From NCBI GenBank assembly GCA_012845835.1, contig JABAKD010000011.1, positions 498,501 through 562,500 on the forward strand: a DNA stretch of 64,000 nt. Direction: 5' to 3'. A model generated the notes under the pieces. The model searched no databases and had not been told where the DNA came from. It saw only the letters and a program-made list of their open reading frames with translations. The DNA is from Undaria pinnatifida. Its lineage: Eukaryota > Sar > Phaeophyceae > Laminariales > Alariaceae. Shown piece by piece: positions 24,701 to 39,700 of the stretch; position 1 is the stretch's first letter; each line of letters begins with the position of its first letter. Position numbers and translations under genes: made by a program.

Positions 24701-27700
24701 GTGTCTCTACCTTGCCACTTTGCACTCGAGGTTGACGCTGTCGCGTTTATTTGACGCGTCCATGCACTCTTTTCTTGACAAGTTGAACTCAAGGATGACA
24801 CGGTCACGCTTGTTTGACGGTTACCTCGCGTCAATGTTGTCGGCGGTTCGACGTTTCAGCGATGTTTAAATATTACGGCTTGTAGTCGAATCTTCCATGC
24901 CTCAGACAAATGACGATCTAGATCATATAGATCATATAGATCATATAATTCACATAGTAGTAGCTAGATCATATAGATCACATATTAATAGATAAATCAT
25001 CTACAGCTCATACATCCTGTATTTGCCCTTATGATATGTTGCGGAGGATCTCTGTATCGAGAGGATAGATCCAACTCTGGAAACAATTGCGAGATCGTAC
25101 AGATAGTACGGCTCCCACCCGGCAACATGAGCTATAGAGCGTGCAGATCTTCTCTGAAAGATCTAGATCCTCAAATGGGGATACATCATGATGCATCGTC
25201 TACCGGTATCTGCCTGACGTGTGCAATCTTCCAAGTGTTGCTTAACTCGCGTCATCAACGTTTGAAGTCCTTTTGCCATAGCCTGAACGTTATTTTTTGT
25301 CTCCCTGGTCATCACAAAACGCACATTTTCGTCTCTCTATGTACGCTTGTATTTGTTTACCTTGTTGTTTGTCCTTGCACGTTTTCTTGCCACCTTCCAA
25401 ACTCGAGGGTGACGCTGTCTCGTCTGTTCGACATGTACGTCGCGTCAATTCTGTCGGCGGTTCGACGGTTCTGCTTCGAGCCTCTGCCATCGGTAAGTCG
25501 AAATACCGGTAATATCTTAAAGCCCAGTAAGTGTGTTTTATTAGCTCCAGAAAGCAAAACAACAAGATCGGCCGTAGGCTGTGGTCACCATCGCGCGTGC
25601 ACTTGTGGCTGTGCGTTTTTTATGAGTGATCAGCTTTTCAATAAGCCATTCTGGCACTCCAGACCTTAATTACTTAAAGAGCGGCCGAAAAAGTGACAAA
25701 ACAAGCAAGGTATGCCATTATACGAGATAGACAGCACTTTTTGTTTTGTTCTGGATGACGGAGTTCTTAACTGACAAAAATCGTCGGAATGCCCATTTTT
25801 TCTTTAACAACAAACAGTTGAAATTATGTTTCAAAACCTAGGCCCCATGCGCCTTTTTTCATCGAGTTACACTCTCCGTTTACTCAAGATATCAAAATAT
25901 CGCTTTACTCGATGAAGTGAGGTATGATATGGAGCTCTCGAAGCAAGAAGGCCAAGGAAAATTATGGTACACCCCTATCCTACCGCACCGTAGCGTATGC
26001 TTACCATACGGTTCCTTATCACCCTGCATCCAACAAGGATGACGCTGCTGTCTCGTCTGCTTCGTCGGCGATTCGACGGTTCTGCTTTTTTTTGCTTCGA
26101 AGGCTGCAGTGAGTTGAATAAACTCTCTGAATCCTGTACAAATGTAATCCCCTTCCAACTGGAAAACCGTTTTCGGGGACAAATCACTTCGAAATTAGTA
26201 TATGATACGACACATAGTGCGGGAGTTGGTGAATTTCAATTAGTTCATACTAATTCAAGACACCTGCGGTATTATGGTTCCGTGTTCGAGGAAGGCAGAA
26301 TCGGGAGCCGATTTTCCGCCGACCGCAATACCCAACGTATGATATCGTCTTCACACGGCTTTCTTTGGTATGACATGGTATGGCATGATATAATAAAAAT
26401 ATAACATAATATCGTATAATATCAAATAATATCATATTTAATATCAAATATCATGTCATATCATAGCATAGCATATCATAGCATATCATATAATATCGTA
26501 TCATATCGTATCATACCATATCATATCATATCATATCATGTGATATGACATCATATGCTATGATATGCCTAACCCTTACCCTATGATATCGTATCATATC
26601 ATATCATATCGTACGATATCATATGACACCATGTGATATCATACGATAGTTTCCAATTTGTTTCAATAACATGGACGGCAGCCAGGTGCAAGGGTTAAAA
26701 GGACATCTTTGATTGATACTGCGAGGAGTTCAGGTCGGTCGGAGGCGTTGTCAAGAAGTGTGCCAAACACTAAAACACTCGTCTATCTTTGTCCTTGGCA
26801 CGCGCCGTTTTTTTTTTCAGGTGGATGGCTGCCTGGTGCAAGGGCTAATGAACATTTTGGACTGCTACTTCGAGGAGTTCAGGCCGTTCGAAGGCGTTGT
26901 CAAAAAGTCCCCGGAGGCGGCAGAAAACCTGAAGAAAAGTATTGAACCTATGTTCATGTTTGCGCTGGTGTGGTCTCTCCTCGCCACGGTCGACCGCAAG
27001 GGGAGGGAATTCCTGGACCATTTCATCCGGTAATGAGCAGTATATCACCGGGGTGTGACGGTATCGTCGAAAATACCACCGGGGTGTGTTATTTTGTCGA
27101 AAGTTTCACAGCGAGCGGTGTGCGAACCTTTAACAGAAAATATCGCCATTCATTGTAGACCGTGAGGCCGAGAGCTCACGGGCCATTTCATCCCCAAAAT
27201 AAAGGGCGAATACGATTGTATATTGGCTGGAGTGCGTAAGAATATCGGGGTATTGACTGGAGTGTTGTTAAAAATATCCTAATATCGTAGTATCGTAATA
27301 TCGCAATATATCGTAGTATCGTAATATCGCAATATATCGTAATATCGAATACATGGTAATGTTGGATTCGTGCGGCGATAGCGAAAACACATTCATTCTG
27401 ACGATTTTTCGACGCTCCTTATCCCAAAATTCGTCGGCAAAAAAAAAGAAAATGGCATTCCTTGACCACGGGTTCGTTCATTGCAAAGGCAATTTCAGTT
27501 TAATAAAACACAATCAGTTTTTTTGGTGAGGTGTGGAGCTCTTCAAGCAACCACCCTCGGAAGGAAAAATGAATGGTGCATCGCTATCGTGGCGTGTGTC
27601 GTTGACTGGATGGAGTGCACGGGTATTAAACAAGCTCAGATATCGCTATGATACGCAGTATGATCATCGTTATTTTTTCAATTTTGTTAGCTGAAAACCT

Positions 27701-30700
27701 GCCGCGCGAGTGTAAATAAACAACCCAAGCATGATAGAAGAACAGAAAAAAAATGCACACACACGCGCAACGAAATATAAAAAGTGTAGAAAAATGCGAG
27801 TTTAGACTTCGTGCGTAGACCTGTTTCCATTTGTTTTGTTTTTCGGCCTCGGTCTTCTTTCTTCATGGAAATATTTTTTTGAGTGGTCGATGTTGTCGGA
27901 TGGCAAAAACAACGCCACTCTGGTCGTAAATACAAGCACTGCTTTATATTTAACACGAATACTAAATGGATCTTACATTCTCGGACACAGCAGTAAAACT
28001 GCTATTAATAGTAATGTGCCCAACAAGCTTTAACCTAGCATTTTCTGTCTTGTCTGTTCAGGGCCGAGATGCGGTCATACGGCGCCTCTAAGCCTTTCCC
28101 GGAGGAGGGCCTGGTCTACGATTTTTGTTTCGACCAAGAGACGCTGGAATGGGTGCCGTGGATGGACACTGTTGCGCCCTACAAGTGAGAGATAGATCGC
28201 CGATCGTATTCTTGCGGACTGTGACATAGCCTAGTGACCTAGCGGTACCAGCCGCTATTTGGTAGGTTACGATACCACGCGCAAACTGTCAAGTCGAACC
28301 GCCCTGCTATTATACTGCAGTACTGTCATGAACATTGTCACGGCTTGATGTAATCTTCCCTGGGGCGTTCCCAACGCTGTGCTGCGTAGTAATGAAATGC
28401 TCGAAACTCTCTCTGATTGACGGCTGATGATGTAATCTTCCCTGGGGCGTTCCCAACGCTGTGCTGCGTAGTAATGAAATGCTCGAAACTCTCTCTGATT
28501 GACGGCTGATGATGTAATCTTCCCTGGGGCGTTCCCAACGCTGTGCTGCGTAGTAATGAAATGCTCGAAACTCTCTCTGTTTGACGGCTGATGATGTAAT
28601 CTTCCCTGGGGCGTTCCCGAAATCGCCCCACTTTCAACAATATGCTCGAAGTTGTCTCTGTTTAGCCCTCAACAGAGCTTACCCTCTTTGCTACAGAGAA
28701 AACATTTTTTTCCACTACAAACCCTAGGAGCTTGTCTAAAAACCCATGGTACAGTCTCAAAGGGGAAAACCATGCTGACCGCGCCTCAAAATGTTTCCAC
28801 ACGTCGTACAGATCATCGATGATGTATCCCCACTTGATGATCTAGATATTTCGGGGAAGATCTGTATGATATATCTATAGCTCATGTTACCGGGTGGGGC
28901 CGTACGATATGCATGATCTAGCCACTATGTTTCAAGGGTTGGATGTGTACTCGACATATACATATACAAATCCTGCATGACGCCTCACGACGGCAGCTGT
29001 AGGATCCGTAGGATCTGTATGATCTGTGTTATCTGTACGATCTGTAGATGATATACATATATGAGATATCCGAGGTGCCATTTCTTTTCTGTTTCCCTCC
29101 CGCCAGGCATGACCCTAAGCTGGACTTTTTCGAGCTAATCATCCCGACCGTGGACAGCGTTCGCTACACGTACCTCCTGAATCTCCTCGTCGCGGGAGAC
29201 AAGCACGTCCTCATGACGGGTAAGGAGCCAAGGGAACGGAAAGCAACACCGACGAAAAACGCTGATCTCGACGTGTGCTTTGAAAGCCTCTCACCACCAC
29301 ACTATAAACTACTATTAATATATAACAGATTGCATTATCTCTCTCTCTCGTTTTGTCGATGAAGAAGTACTTCTCGTTCATGCTGCACATTTGTCGGAGG
29401 GCAAAGAAAATGTAATGTAATTGTTTCCACTACTGTAATAGCCTTTCGACTGACCCGGCAGAGTACCAGATGGAGCGGTAGCGGACCAACACTGTCGGCA
29501 TTTGCTATACTTTCAGGTATGGCGGTGACAGAGTGCTCTTTTTTTGTTACATCTCACGCTTTCGTTCCATCCTCTGGACGAAAACCGTGGTCACAGATGC
29601 CGTTCATTCTCCCTCCCCCTAAGGTCATACGACTACGGCCATGCATGAGTACACCCCCTCAACCCCCCGGTACGTGCCTTCTTTTTTTTCGCGCATAGAC
29701 TCCAGCCGTCCCACAACCCATCGATTTTCATCGAATTTTGCTAACTCGCGCTTTGGCGCTTTCGGCGATGGAGCAAGAGTCAGAAGAAAGTCCTGTGCAA
29801 GCAAAATACACCGCCACCCGAGATTCCAACTCAAGCGCAACGGCCAGCAGGGATGACAACGGTCTACCGCTGACCACCAAGGCTACGCGATTGTAATAGT
29901 ATACATAATATTGTGCATATTAATAGTAGTATGTACCGGTACAATGTTTTGTTCCGAGCATTGCACATAGTCTTTTATGGCATATTTTCGCTACCGAGCA
30001 CGGGCCCCGCTCATATATATGCGAACACCGCGCGAGCGACTTTGTACCCCGCTCATATGCGAACTTGAAACTATTTTATTGGCGCATTGAACTGGTCACC
30101 CCAATGATCTTCTTGTGGCTACCCTCGAACTACTACTCGCGTTGGTCCTTGAGTTCGATTCCCACCGAGATGGGATTGAACTTTATTTGCAAAAATGCAA
30201 AAAAAAAGGGATCAACTGCTTGCTGACAGCGCCTAGCAGCGTGGATAGGTACAATTCGACGCGAGTCGACGAGGGAAGAAAAAGCTGTGTGAAGTCTTCT
30301 CGCGATAAAAGTAGAGGCACGTACGGTAGTGGGGAGGAGGGAGGAGGGCTCGCTATGTGACCCCGGATCTGAGCTACTACTGGGAGGGAGCGCGAAAAAA
30401 AGTAATGCGAGGATAATAAATGCGGTGGAAAAAAAAGAAAATGAAACGAAACGGGAAAACATTAAAGGCGGCGGTGCATATCACAAACCCGAAACACAGG
30501 ACAAAGCAATTCGGCTTGCCATTGCTTGCGCGAGACCTAAAATTGGCCCTTATGTAGTCACACCCTGTTCGTAGAAATACCCTTTTTTTTTATTCCCCGA
30601 ACCTTATGGCGACCTTCTCAGGAAACACTACTTGTTTCCCCTGCTAACATCGACGTCGCCTCAAGAAGGCGCCCGCCCAATTTATCGTCCACACACCCAT

Positions 30701-33700
30701 GCATCATCCACCCACACCCCGCCGATCGTTGCTAATACAGGGCCAACCGGTACAGGAAAAACTGTGAACGTTGTCCAGCACCTGCAGACTGGAGTCTCGG
30801 ACTCGTTCGTTCCTCTCTGCCTCGCCTTTTCGGCGCAGACTTCGGCTAATCAGACGCAGGCGAGTGCGTCCATAAGATACCCCACGTTATGGCAACGACG
30901 AGGTAGACGCCTCACCACAACCACCGAGTTAACCGACAGCAAAAAAAATGTGCTTTTTGGGGGGGCTTGTATGTAATATGGACGTCATAGCCCTGAGCTA
31001 AACAACCAATCTTTTGTTTATTGTTTTTTGAAAGGTACAGCCTACAAGGTACAGAGGTGTCCCCGTTGAGGCATACCACTTTGTCTGTCCGAGGACGTAG
31101 CTCAGCCGCAACGACCACTATAATGAATGACCGAACCGCTGGTCGTTACGAGCGCACTGCTGAGAGCTGGCAGCGTACGCGAGCTTTGGGTGACAACGAG
31201 CATTTCGCCTATCTATGTGTAGTTGCTGTCCGTGGGGGCGGGCACGTGCTACGATTGAGGGGGCCCTTTTTGGTTGACGTATTTTCCGAATTGAAGCGGC
31301 TTCTTAATCCAAAATCGTCGGCTTCTCAACCCAAAATTGTCGGCTTCTTAACCCAAAATCGTCGGTTTCTCAACCCAAAACCGTCGGCTTCTTAACCCGA
31401 AACCGTCGGCTTCTTAACCCGAAACCGTCGGCTTCTTAACCCGAAACCGTCCGCTTCTCAACCCAAAATCGTCGGCTTCTTAACCCGAAACCGTCGAAAT
31501 TTCGTTATGGTTCTTATTTTGCAAAAACAAAAATGTGTAAACCTAGGCCAATAGGATGGTTTGCTCACGAGTCGGGTTCTTTTTTCAGTTTACTCCACCA
31601 ATAAGTCGCTTTCTGGTGGACTATAGAGCTCCTCATGAGGTTAGGAGCCTAAGAAAACACACAATGGTTGCTGCACCTCTCTTCCTCAGTATGTGTGTGG
31701 GGTTGACACGGGGAGTGCGTCTGTCTTCGTTCTTGCCTTACCGCAACGTCGTCGTCGTCCTCGGTGGGAAGGTAGCTGTCTACTAAACAGAGCTTTAGTG
31801 TTTATTTTGCCGGGGTAACTACTCTCTGCGACGAGGTGCCGCGTTGATTACCATCGAATCAACGCGGGGGTAGTAGCCCTGGGTGAGAGTCTCCAGCTGA
31901 TCGCAGCAGAGAGGGCTCATTGATCCCGAACTATATACGTTTGAAGCGTTTTTTAGTGTTATCGTTTTTTTGGTCCCATGTATGCGATTTTTCGTCGACG
32001 GAAGACAAAAGGGGAGAAGCGTAAGGAAGGGCGTGTTCGGTCCCACCGCTGGTAAGAATAAGTTAAGCGTGTTTTTTCGTTCGCCTAGTGAGGAAACGCG
32101 GAACAAAGCCGACAATTCCTCATCACAAGGACGAACAACATATATATATCAGGTATACACATACATGTCGTGGAACATACCAGAATTCGTTCCGTTTTTT
32201 TTTGGTTGAATACGTTTTGCGGTTAGCTGAAGCCGCCTGGCACGGGCGGCGGTCCGAAAACTTGAAGAGCATTTAGACTCGGACTAATCGTCGTTTGTGA
32301 AAAAATAAATGTCCTGCAGGACTTGATCGACGGGAAGTGTGAGAAGCGTCGCAAGGGCGTGTTCGGGCCCACCGCGGGAAAAAAGTTCATTCTTTTCGTG
32401 GACGACGTGAACATGCCTACCAAGGAGTTCTACGGCGCGCAGCCGCCGATCGAACTGCTCAGGCAATGGTTCGACAGCGGGGGCTGGTGAGACTACGATG
32501 CCTGCTACGATGGAGTTAGCACTTTTTTGGTCTAAACGTTTTTTATATCTAAATACTGGGGCCCCTTATCCTAAAATCGTCTGAATTTTAATGTTTGTTT
32601 TTGCTTTTGAGATGTTTCTTTGTGCACGTATTGAAATAATATAATACCTGGTAGGGCCATGGGATTGTTCGTCGGGGAAAACAATTTGGAGTTTTTTCCA
32701 AACCAGTTTTTCGGTGAGATACATTGAGAGCAGTTTATGTACAAAACGAAAAGAGTGTACCTCTACCGTGGCACCATCAGTCCTTGACCGATCAGACGGC
32801 AATTTTACAACGATTTACCTTCACTGACTGACGCCAAAATATTAGGTTTTTGGTGTGGGGACGGCACCTTCAGTCCTTGACTGATCAGACGGCAAAATTT
32901 CCAACAATTTACCTCGACAGACTGACGCCAAACTACTAGTTTTTAGTGTGGAGACGATCGGTTTTCAACCCTTGACTTGCCCGCTGGACGTCTTCCATTG
33001 ACCGACCGTCTCCCGACCTTGACTGACGCCAAACTACTGGTTTTGGCTTGAAACGATCGGCTTGACATCGTTGACCGCTGGGCGTTTCCCATTGACTAGC
33101 CGCTTCCTGACATATTTCCCGAACGAGTAGCATACGTCGGAAGTACCAGGTGGAGCACGTTTTGGCCTGTTTTTTTTAATATCTAGTAGGGCCTCTCAAC
33201 TGAGGAACAAGCCGACTAATACGTAGCATCATCATTAGCATCACCATTAGCATCACCATTAGCATCACCATTAGTATCATCATTAGCATCATCATTAGCA
33301 TCATTGGCATCATCATTATCGTCATCATTAGGATCATCATTAGCATCATTAGCATCATTAGCATCATCTTTAGCATCATTAGCATCATTAGCATCATCAT
33401 TAGCATCATTAGCATAATCGTTAGCATCATTGGCATCATCATTAGCATCATTAGCATCATCATTAGCATCGTCATTAGCATCATTAGCATCGTTAGCATC
33501 ATTAGCATCATTGGAAACCCCATTCACAAGTGTTTTTCAAATTATTAGTTGGCTTCTCTTTAGACCATGGAGTTATTTATCGGGTTGAATCTTTAAGCAT
33601 ATCTCGGAAGTCAGCTTTTTGGTTGCAGTCCAGCAGTAGAACAGCAGTTACTGTAGTACAGTAGGAGTTCCCCAATAATACGGTCTGAGTATGGCAGTAT

Positions 33701-36700
33701 CCCGACATAAGGCGCACAAATCACTTAGCACGATCGAGAAATGGCACTAATAACCCGGAGTGAACGAGGCGGCTTCCCCCTATAAGGCGGTCACGTTGCT
33801 TTCTATACCACACCATCGCCTTACCGGGGAACCCCTACTATGGCGATGGTGAGATTTCGTGGCCCTACAGACCTCACAAGGTGAGGGGCCTCATCAAAGG
33901 TACTATGCACACCTCCCGTTACTTGCGGCTAGTTGGAACCGCGGGCACTCCCTCTAAGCCACCATCGCTCTATGATAAGGCCTTCTGGGCGTTGCAAGAC
34001 ACAGGCAGGCGTTGATCTCCCACCATTCTTCTATAGTAGTGCCTCCGAATGCTGTAACACTCTAACCCAGCATCGCTCTATAATAATTCCTTCCGAATGC
34101 TGTGGTGCGTTTAACTCACCATCGCTCTGTCAAGTCAAAAACCTGCCGAATCTTGCAACGCCCGCTAACACACCACATCACTTGCATTAAAACCTTACAA
34201 CTTTTGCACCCCGCTACCCCTAGCCATTACCCTATAAAACCTCCTTTCACCGTCGCTCTAGGAACAATGCATCCTCAATGTCGCAACAGCGGCGTCGTCC
34301 GCAGGCACGTCCGGCAAACCATCGACGTGCGACAAGCTGAACCCCGAACACCCCTTCTACCCCACCTTCACTCGGGCGCATGATATTTTTTTTTTGCTGA
34401 AACTTATCACTCAAGGAACTCCATAACACTGTTACATTATAAATAAAAAAAATACACTCCAGCTGTGAGATCGAATATTTTGTCGAAACTCGTCTTTGCA
34501 AGATGTGTGTGATACTCCGATTGCGCGTATTACGGGTTGTGTGTCCTCATTAAGGATATAGGTCAGCGACTCCCCTTGCAACTCCATAATACTATTATAT
34601 ATATATATATTATAATAGCTATATAAACGAAATTTTATACATTTTTTGTAAGAAATTCCGAGGATGTTGGGTTAAGAAGCCCTCGTCATTCAAAAAGCGC
34701 TACCTCTATCGTAGGATGCACCCCTCAACAACAACGCCTTCCGAATTTTGTACGAAACCGGCGTTGACGCCGCAACACTCTATAGTAACGCTCTCCGGAG
34801 CGTTGTAACCATGTTCCGTCACTGCACCATGCCTTCTGGGTGCTGCAACAACACTCTATCCCGTCGTAACTCTTACCATGCCTCTTGAACGCCGCAGCAT
34901 GTCTAACTCCGCCATGTATCTGTAGATACCTCGAACATGTTTACCCTCTAACCGCAAACCATCCCTCCATATATCACCTTCTAAATGATGCAAAATCGTC
35001 GTCGTCGTCGCCAGGTATGACCGCAAGGCATTGCAGTTCCGGCAGATCATCGACGTGGTGTTTGTTTGCGCGTGTGGTCCGCCCGGCGGTGGAAGAAACC
35101 CCGTCACCGCGCGCTTCTTCCGGCACTTCAACATCATCGCGTGAGTGGGCCGCATGCCATGTGTTCCACGAACAATGTTGAGGTGTTTTCTGAACCGCAA
35201 TCGGATACAGTGCGGTATACCGCAGCCCGTGTTCCGCAGCCTGCGGTACTGTTTCCTTTGCGAATTGGTACTGCGGTGATCGTGTGATGTGTTGAGCCTT
35301 GTTTTTCCTTCCGTCTGGATGCTCTGTTAGCCTTTGGAGTGGGCACGGACTTTGGTTCAAGAAAAACAGCTGATGTGAGATAATATTCGTCATGTCGCCC
35401 GAGCAATGTTTTCGGTACTGTTACAAAGTCCCACAGCGCGGGGTGAAGCAAACATGTGACATGCATTGAGAGAGGTGCGACGCATATAGTCCCGATTTTT
35501 GAAGCACAGCTTGACATCGAACCCCTTCCCTCCTCCTCCTTCTCCCCTCTCCCTTCCTCGCTCCTGCTTCGTAACCTTCGCCAATACGAAGTGGGCTATC
35601 TGGCGTTGCATCCGGTTCACATATTTCTAACCCTAACGACATCAATTCTGCATGGTATCTCTATTTTCTCTCCTCCATCAACCCAGATGCGCGACGACGC
35701 AAGATGACAACAATAATATAATCTTCCGCACGTAGCATCTTCAAACTACCCTTGGAAAAAATCTCATTAGATTTAGCGATGGCAAGCGTCCAAGCTGCAA
35801 CCATTGCGCTCACTCGGCAATGCCTCGCTCGCAATGTTCCCCATCGCTCCAGATATACGGCGATGCAAGACGACAGCATGAACCTCATCTTCCGCACCAT
35901 CTTCGGAAATTTCTTGGAAAGATTCTCGTCGGAATGCAAGGCTCTCGCCGAGCATATCGTGACCGCCACCGTAGGGATGTACAACACTATCCTCGCTGAT
36001 CTCAGACCTACACCAGCCAAGAGCCACTACACGTACAACCTCAGAGACCTCTCCAAGGTCTTCCAGGCAAGCTCGCATGCCTCGCATTGCAACTTCACGA
36101 GCCATGATTCGTCCACCGGGTCGGGTCAGGAGGTTTTCGGACTCTCGCGGGGCGAGTCGGGTCGGGTCAATAGGTGCTCAATATTTCACCGGTCGGGTCG
36201 GGTCGGGTCGTGTCGTGTCGTGTCGTGTCGTGTCGGGTCGGGTCGGGTCGGGTTGAGTCGGGGCAGGGCGGGGCGGGTCGGGTCAGGTCAGGTCGGGTCG
36301 GGTCGGGTCGGGTCGGGTCGGGTCGGGTCGGGTCGGGTCGGGTCGGGTCGGGTCGGGTCGGGTCGGGTCGGGTCGGGTCGGGTCGGGTCGGGTCGGGTCA
36401 GGGTGACCCGATCCGCCCCGTGAGGTTTTAAAACCTTCTGAACCGACCCGCCTCGACCCGACCCGACCCGACCCGACCCGACCCGACCCGACCCGATCCG
36501 ACCCGACCCGACCCGACCCGACCCGACCCGACCCGACCCGACCCGACCCGACCCGACCCGACCCGACCCGACCCGACCCGACCCGACCCGACCCGACCCG
36601 ACCCGACCCGACCCGACCCGACCCGACCCGACCCGACCCGACCCGACCCGACCCGACCCGACCCGACCCGACCCGACCCGACCCGACCCGACCCGACCCG

Positions 36701-39700
36701 ACCCGACCCGACCCGACCCGACCCGACCCGACCCGACCCGACCCGACCCGACCCGACCCGACCCGACCCGACCCGACCCGACCCGACCCGACCCGACCCG
36801 ACCCGACCCGACCCGACCCGACCCGACCCGACCCGACCCGACCCGACCCGACCCGACCCGACCCGACCCGACCCGACCCGACCCGACCCGACCCGACCCG
36901 ACCCGATCCGACCCGACCCGACCCGACCCGACCCAATCCGAACCGTGACAATCTTCGTTTTGTTTTGTCGCAAGTGATAGCGGTGTAGCGTGAACACATT
37001 AATTAGCCTTCAGCGACTGTTGTTATGCTCGTGTAGATGCTGAAGAGTAGGTTCAGTTGAGACTTTGATTTCACCAACACCCTGTCGCTGATCTCAGAGT
37101 TACACCAGCCACAAGAGCCACTTCATGTAAAACCTCAACAAGGAACGCCTCCAAGGTTTCCAAGCAAGCTCACATGTCTGAAACGTTCTACGATACGAGT
37201 AGCGTTGTTTGGCCCAACACAATGTCGGCCGACGAGGCTCCTTGACTGATGTTGGAATACTACATACTTGAAGTATGACCGTGGCTACAGTAGAGCGGGT
37301 CACTATTACGCAAGTTACCTCCCTATTCCTTTTGCGGTGTTAAGCTGTCGTTCTGTTTGTTCGCCATATGAGAGCCACCATGGAACGGATAGCTTAGCTA
37401 GATACACCGCCACACACAAATCGCCTATAGTGTTGTTTTTCGTCTGTGAGGTGGAGGGTGACTTGCGCGAGTGGCTCAAATCCGGCAGTGGAGAAGGGGT
37501 AGGCTCACGGAGCTATTTTATGTAGCTGCGTCTATAGATACTAGCCTATCCTCCACTACCGCCGTTGCCATGGTGTTTGGTTGCTTTATTCCTCGGGCAT
37601 GGGGTCGGTCGTCAGGTCAAGCGTACGATGTTTCTTGAAAACCACTTGTGTGGTGGGACCCCATATAGTATGTGTTATAGTGATGCTAACCGTACCGTGT
37701 AGCACTGCCTCGCTTCACAATGCATGGTTTTGTTGCCGCGCGGCCTACCTAGGTAGTAGGTAACGTTCGCCTTTTGGGAAAGCTTTCAGCGAGTGCTGCT
37801 TGCGCTTCGATCTTGTTGAAGAGTGACGCAGTTGAGAGTTAGACATCTTGAGTGTATTATTTCACTCTCCAGAGTTGTTGGTTCCCGTCCTGTGACCATG
37901 GACTATATTTTTATGGCGATGATGAGTTAATGTGAACGCGCAATAACAACAGCGTTCTCAATGGTGTTGTATTTTTTTCGTGAATTGATCACACATATTT
38001 TTCACTCCTCTCCGTCCCCCCCTATTTTTCAAAAAATGAGTATATCAATAGAGTGTGTTGATGATGGATCATCGTCGAGCATGCACCGCATAAAACCCGT
38101 TTTGACAGTATTCACAGATCGCCTACTACTACGCGCCTGCGAATTAAAAAAGATGTTTCAATAACGTTTGCTTTCGTGCATTCTTCACACCGTTTGTTGT
38201 AGATGTCTGCCTGATCGGTGAAGACCCTACGTACTCCATCCCGGCATGGTACCAATGCATGGATCATAATACGACTACGCTATGCAACAAACAAGCAAAC
38301 CCCCGCCCCCCGTTTTTTCCAAAACCGCGTATATAAACAGGGTATGCTGATGATGGATCATCGCCGAGTATCTACCGCGGCGGACCTAGCCCGTGTCTGG
38401 GTGCACGAAACGCGCCGGGTGTTCGCCGACCGCCTAATTTCCTACGAAGACAAGCGATGGTTTGAGGATCTCTCTAAGAAGCAAGGACAGCAATATCTGG
38501 GACTGGACTGGGATGAAACGATTGGGGCGCCGGGCACCGACCGAAGCTTCCTTATGTACGCGGACTTCTTGATACCTGGAGCAGAACCCAAGGTGAGTTA
38601 GCGTGTTGCTTATCGGCATGACAATCGTTTCCGATCCGATCCGATCCGATCCAGTCCAATTTCCGATCCGTCTTCCGACTTCCGATTTATCGGAACTTTC
38701 AATACGGTCCGACTTCCGATTTATCGGAACTTCCGATACGGTATGAAACACGAAAACAAGACCTTACGTTTGACAGCGCAGAAATCCGTTTATAGGATAG
38801 CGTGGGTCTGGGAATAGAAGAGTGGCGCTGGCTTGAGCAGGAGGGGTACAAGGTGTTTTCCAGGTTCTTGATCGCCTCGGTAACTTTCTTACGTACGTTG
38901 ACTTCTTAATGCATGGACCAGGACTCCAGGTGCGTTAGCGTGTTGCATATCGGAACGAGAACCGATTCCGATACCGGTAACAATTCCGATTTGTCGGAAA
39001 CTTCCTGTGCGATATGCATTGCAATATGCAACGAATATAATAAATGTGTTGTTGTTAACGATGGTTTGATCTGATATCCCTTAATTTTTCTTTTATTTCA
39101 ACAGTAGGGATGCTTATGAGTGATAGACATTGGACGAAGAGAATGTTGCACACACATTCTCGGATAACAAAATAATAACATGCTACCCCGCATAGGTGAA
39201 ACAGAAGCAACGACACACCTGTCGTTAATTCCAGAAACGAAAATAATTTGGAAGTTGTTGTTCCATGATCTGGTATGATAATACTTGATGTCGCGTGCGC
39301 TGCGATGATCACCTGCTTGGTAATTCGTTCAGCTGCACACTGTCCGATTGAAAGCTTACTATTAATAGTATTGGTACTATTGCAATGATTGTTTTGGCCT
39401 TGTGCGACAATATGGCGTAGATATTGAATGTCCTTCCATAAGGTAATAGTAACTCTTCTATGAACCTCTACCAACCGTTTCCCCGTTTCCTTTCCGCACA
39501 CCCTTTCTTTTTAGCTACGACCGATATAGCATATCCTAATCTTCATCAGCGTTCCATCCCCAGATCATTGGCCGCAAGCCCTCTCGCTTCTAACCTTACT
39601 AGTGAATTGCTAATGAGTGATGGTTGCGTTGTCCCATAAAGGTGTACGAAGAGGTCAAGGACTTTGAAATCCTGCAGACCACGGTTGAAGAATATTTGGG

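Noticed and set aside
30150-30185. tRNA-like gagttcgattcccacc in intron 20
   Set aside because: The T-loop-like bases have no matching stem, and no acceptor or anticodon arms can be drawn around them.
35684-35830. An extra exon before exon 24
   Set aside because: The match to exon 24 is interrupted by stops, and the exon 23 to 24 join already fits the family with no missing residues.
36283-36999. Minus-strand open frame of 238 codons with RVGSG repeats, and its companions
   Set aside because: The frame is created by the 5-bp array, which stays open in several frames and on both strands. There is no non-repeat sequence of note and no start context.
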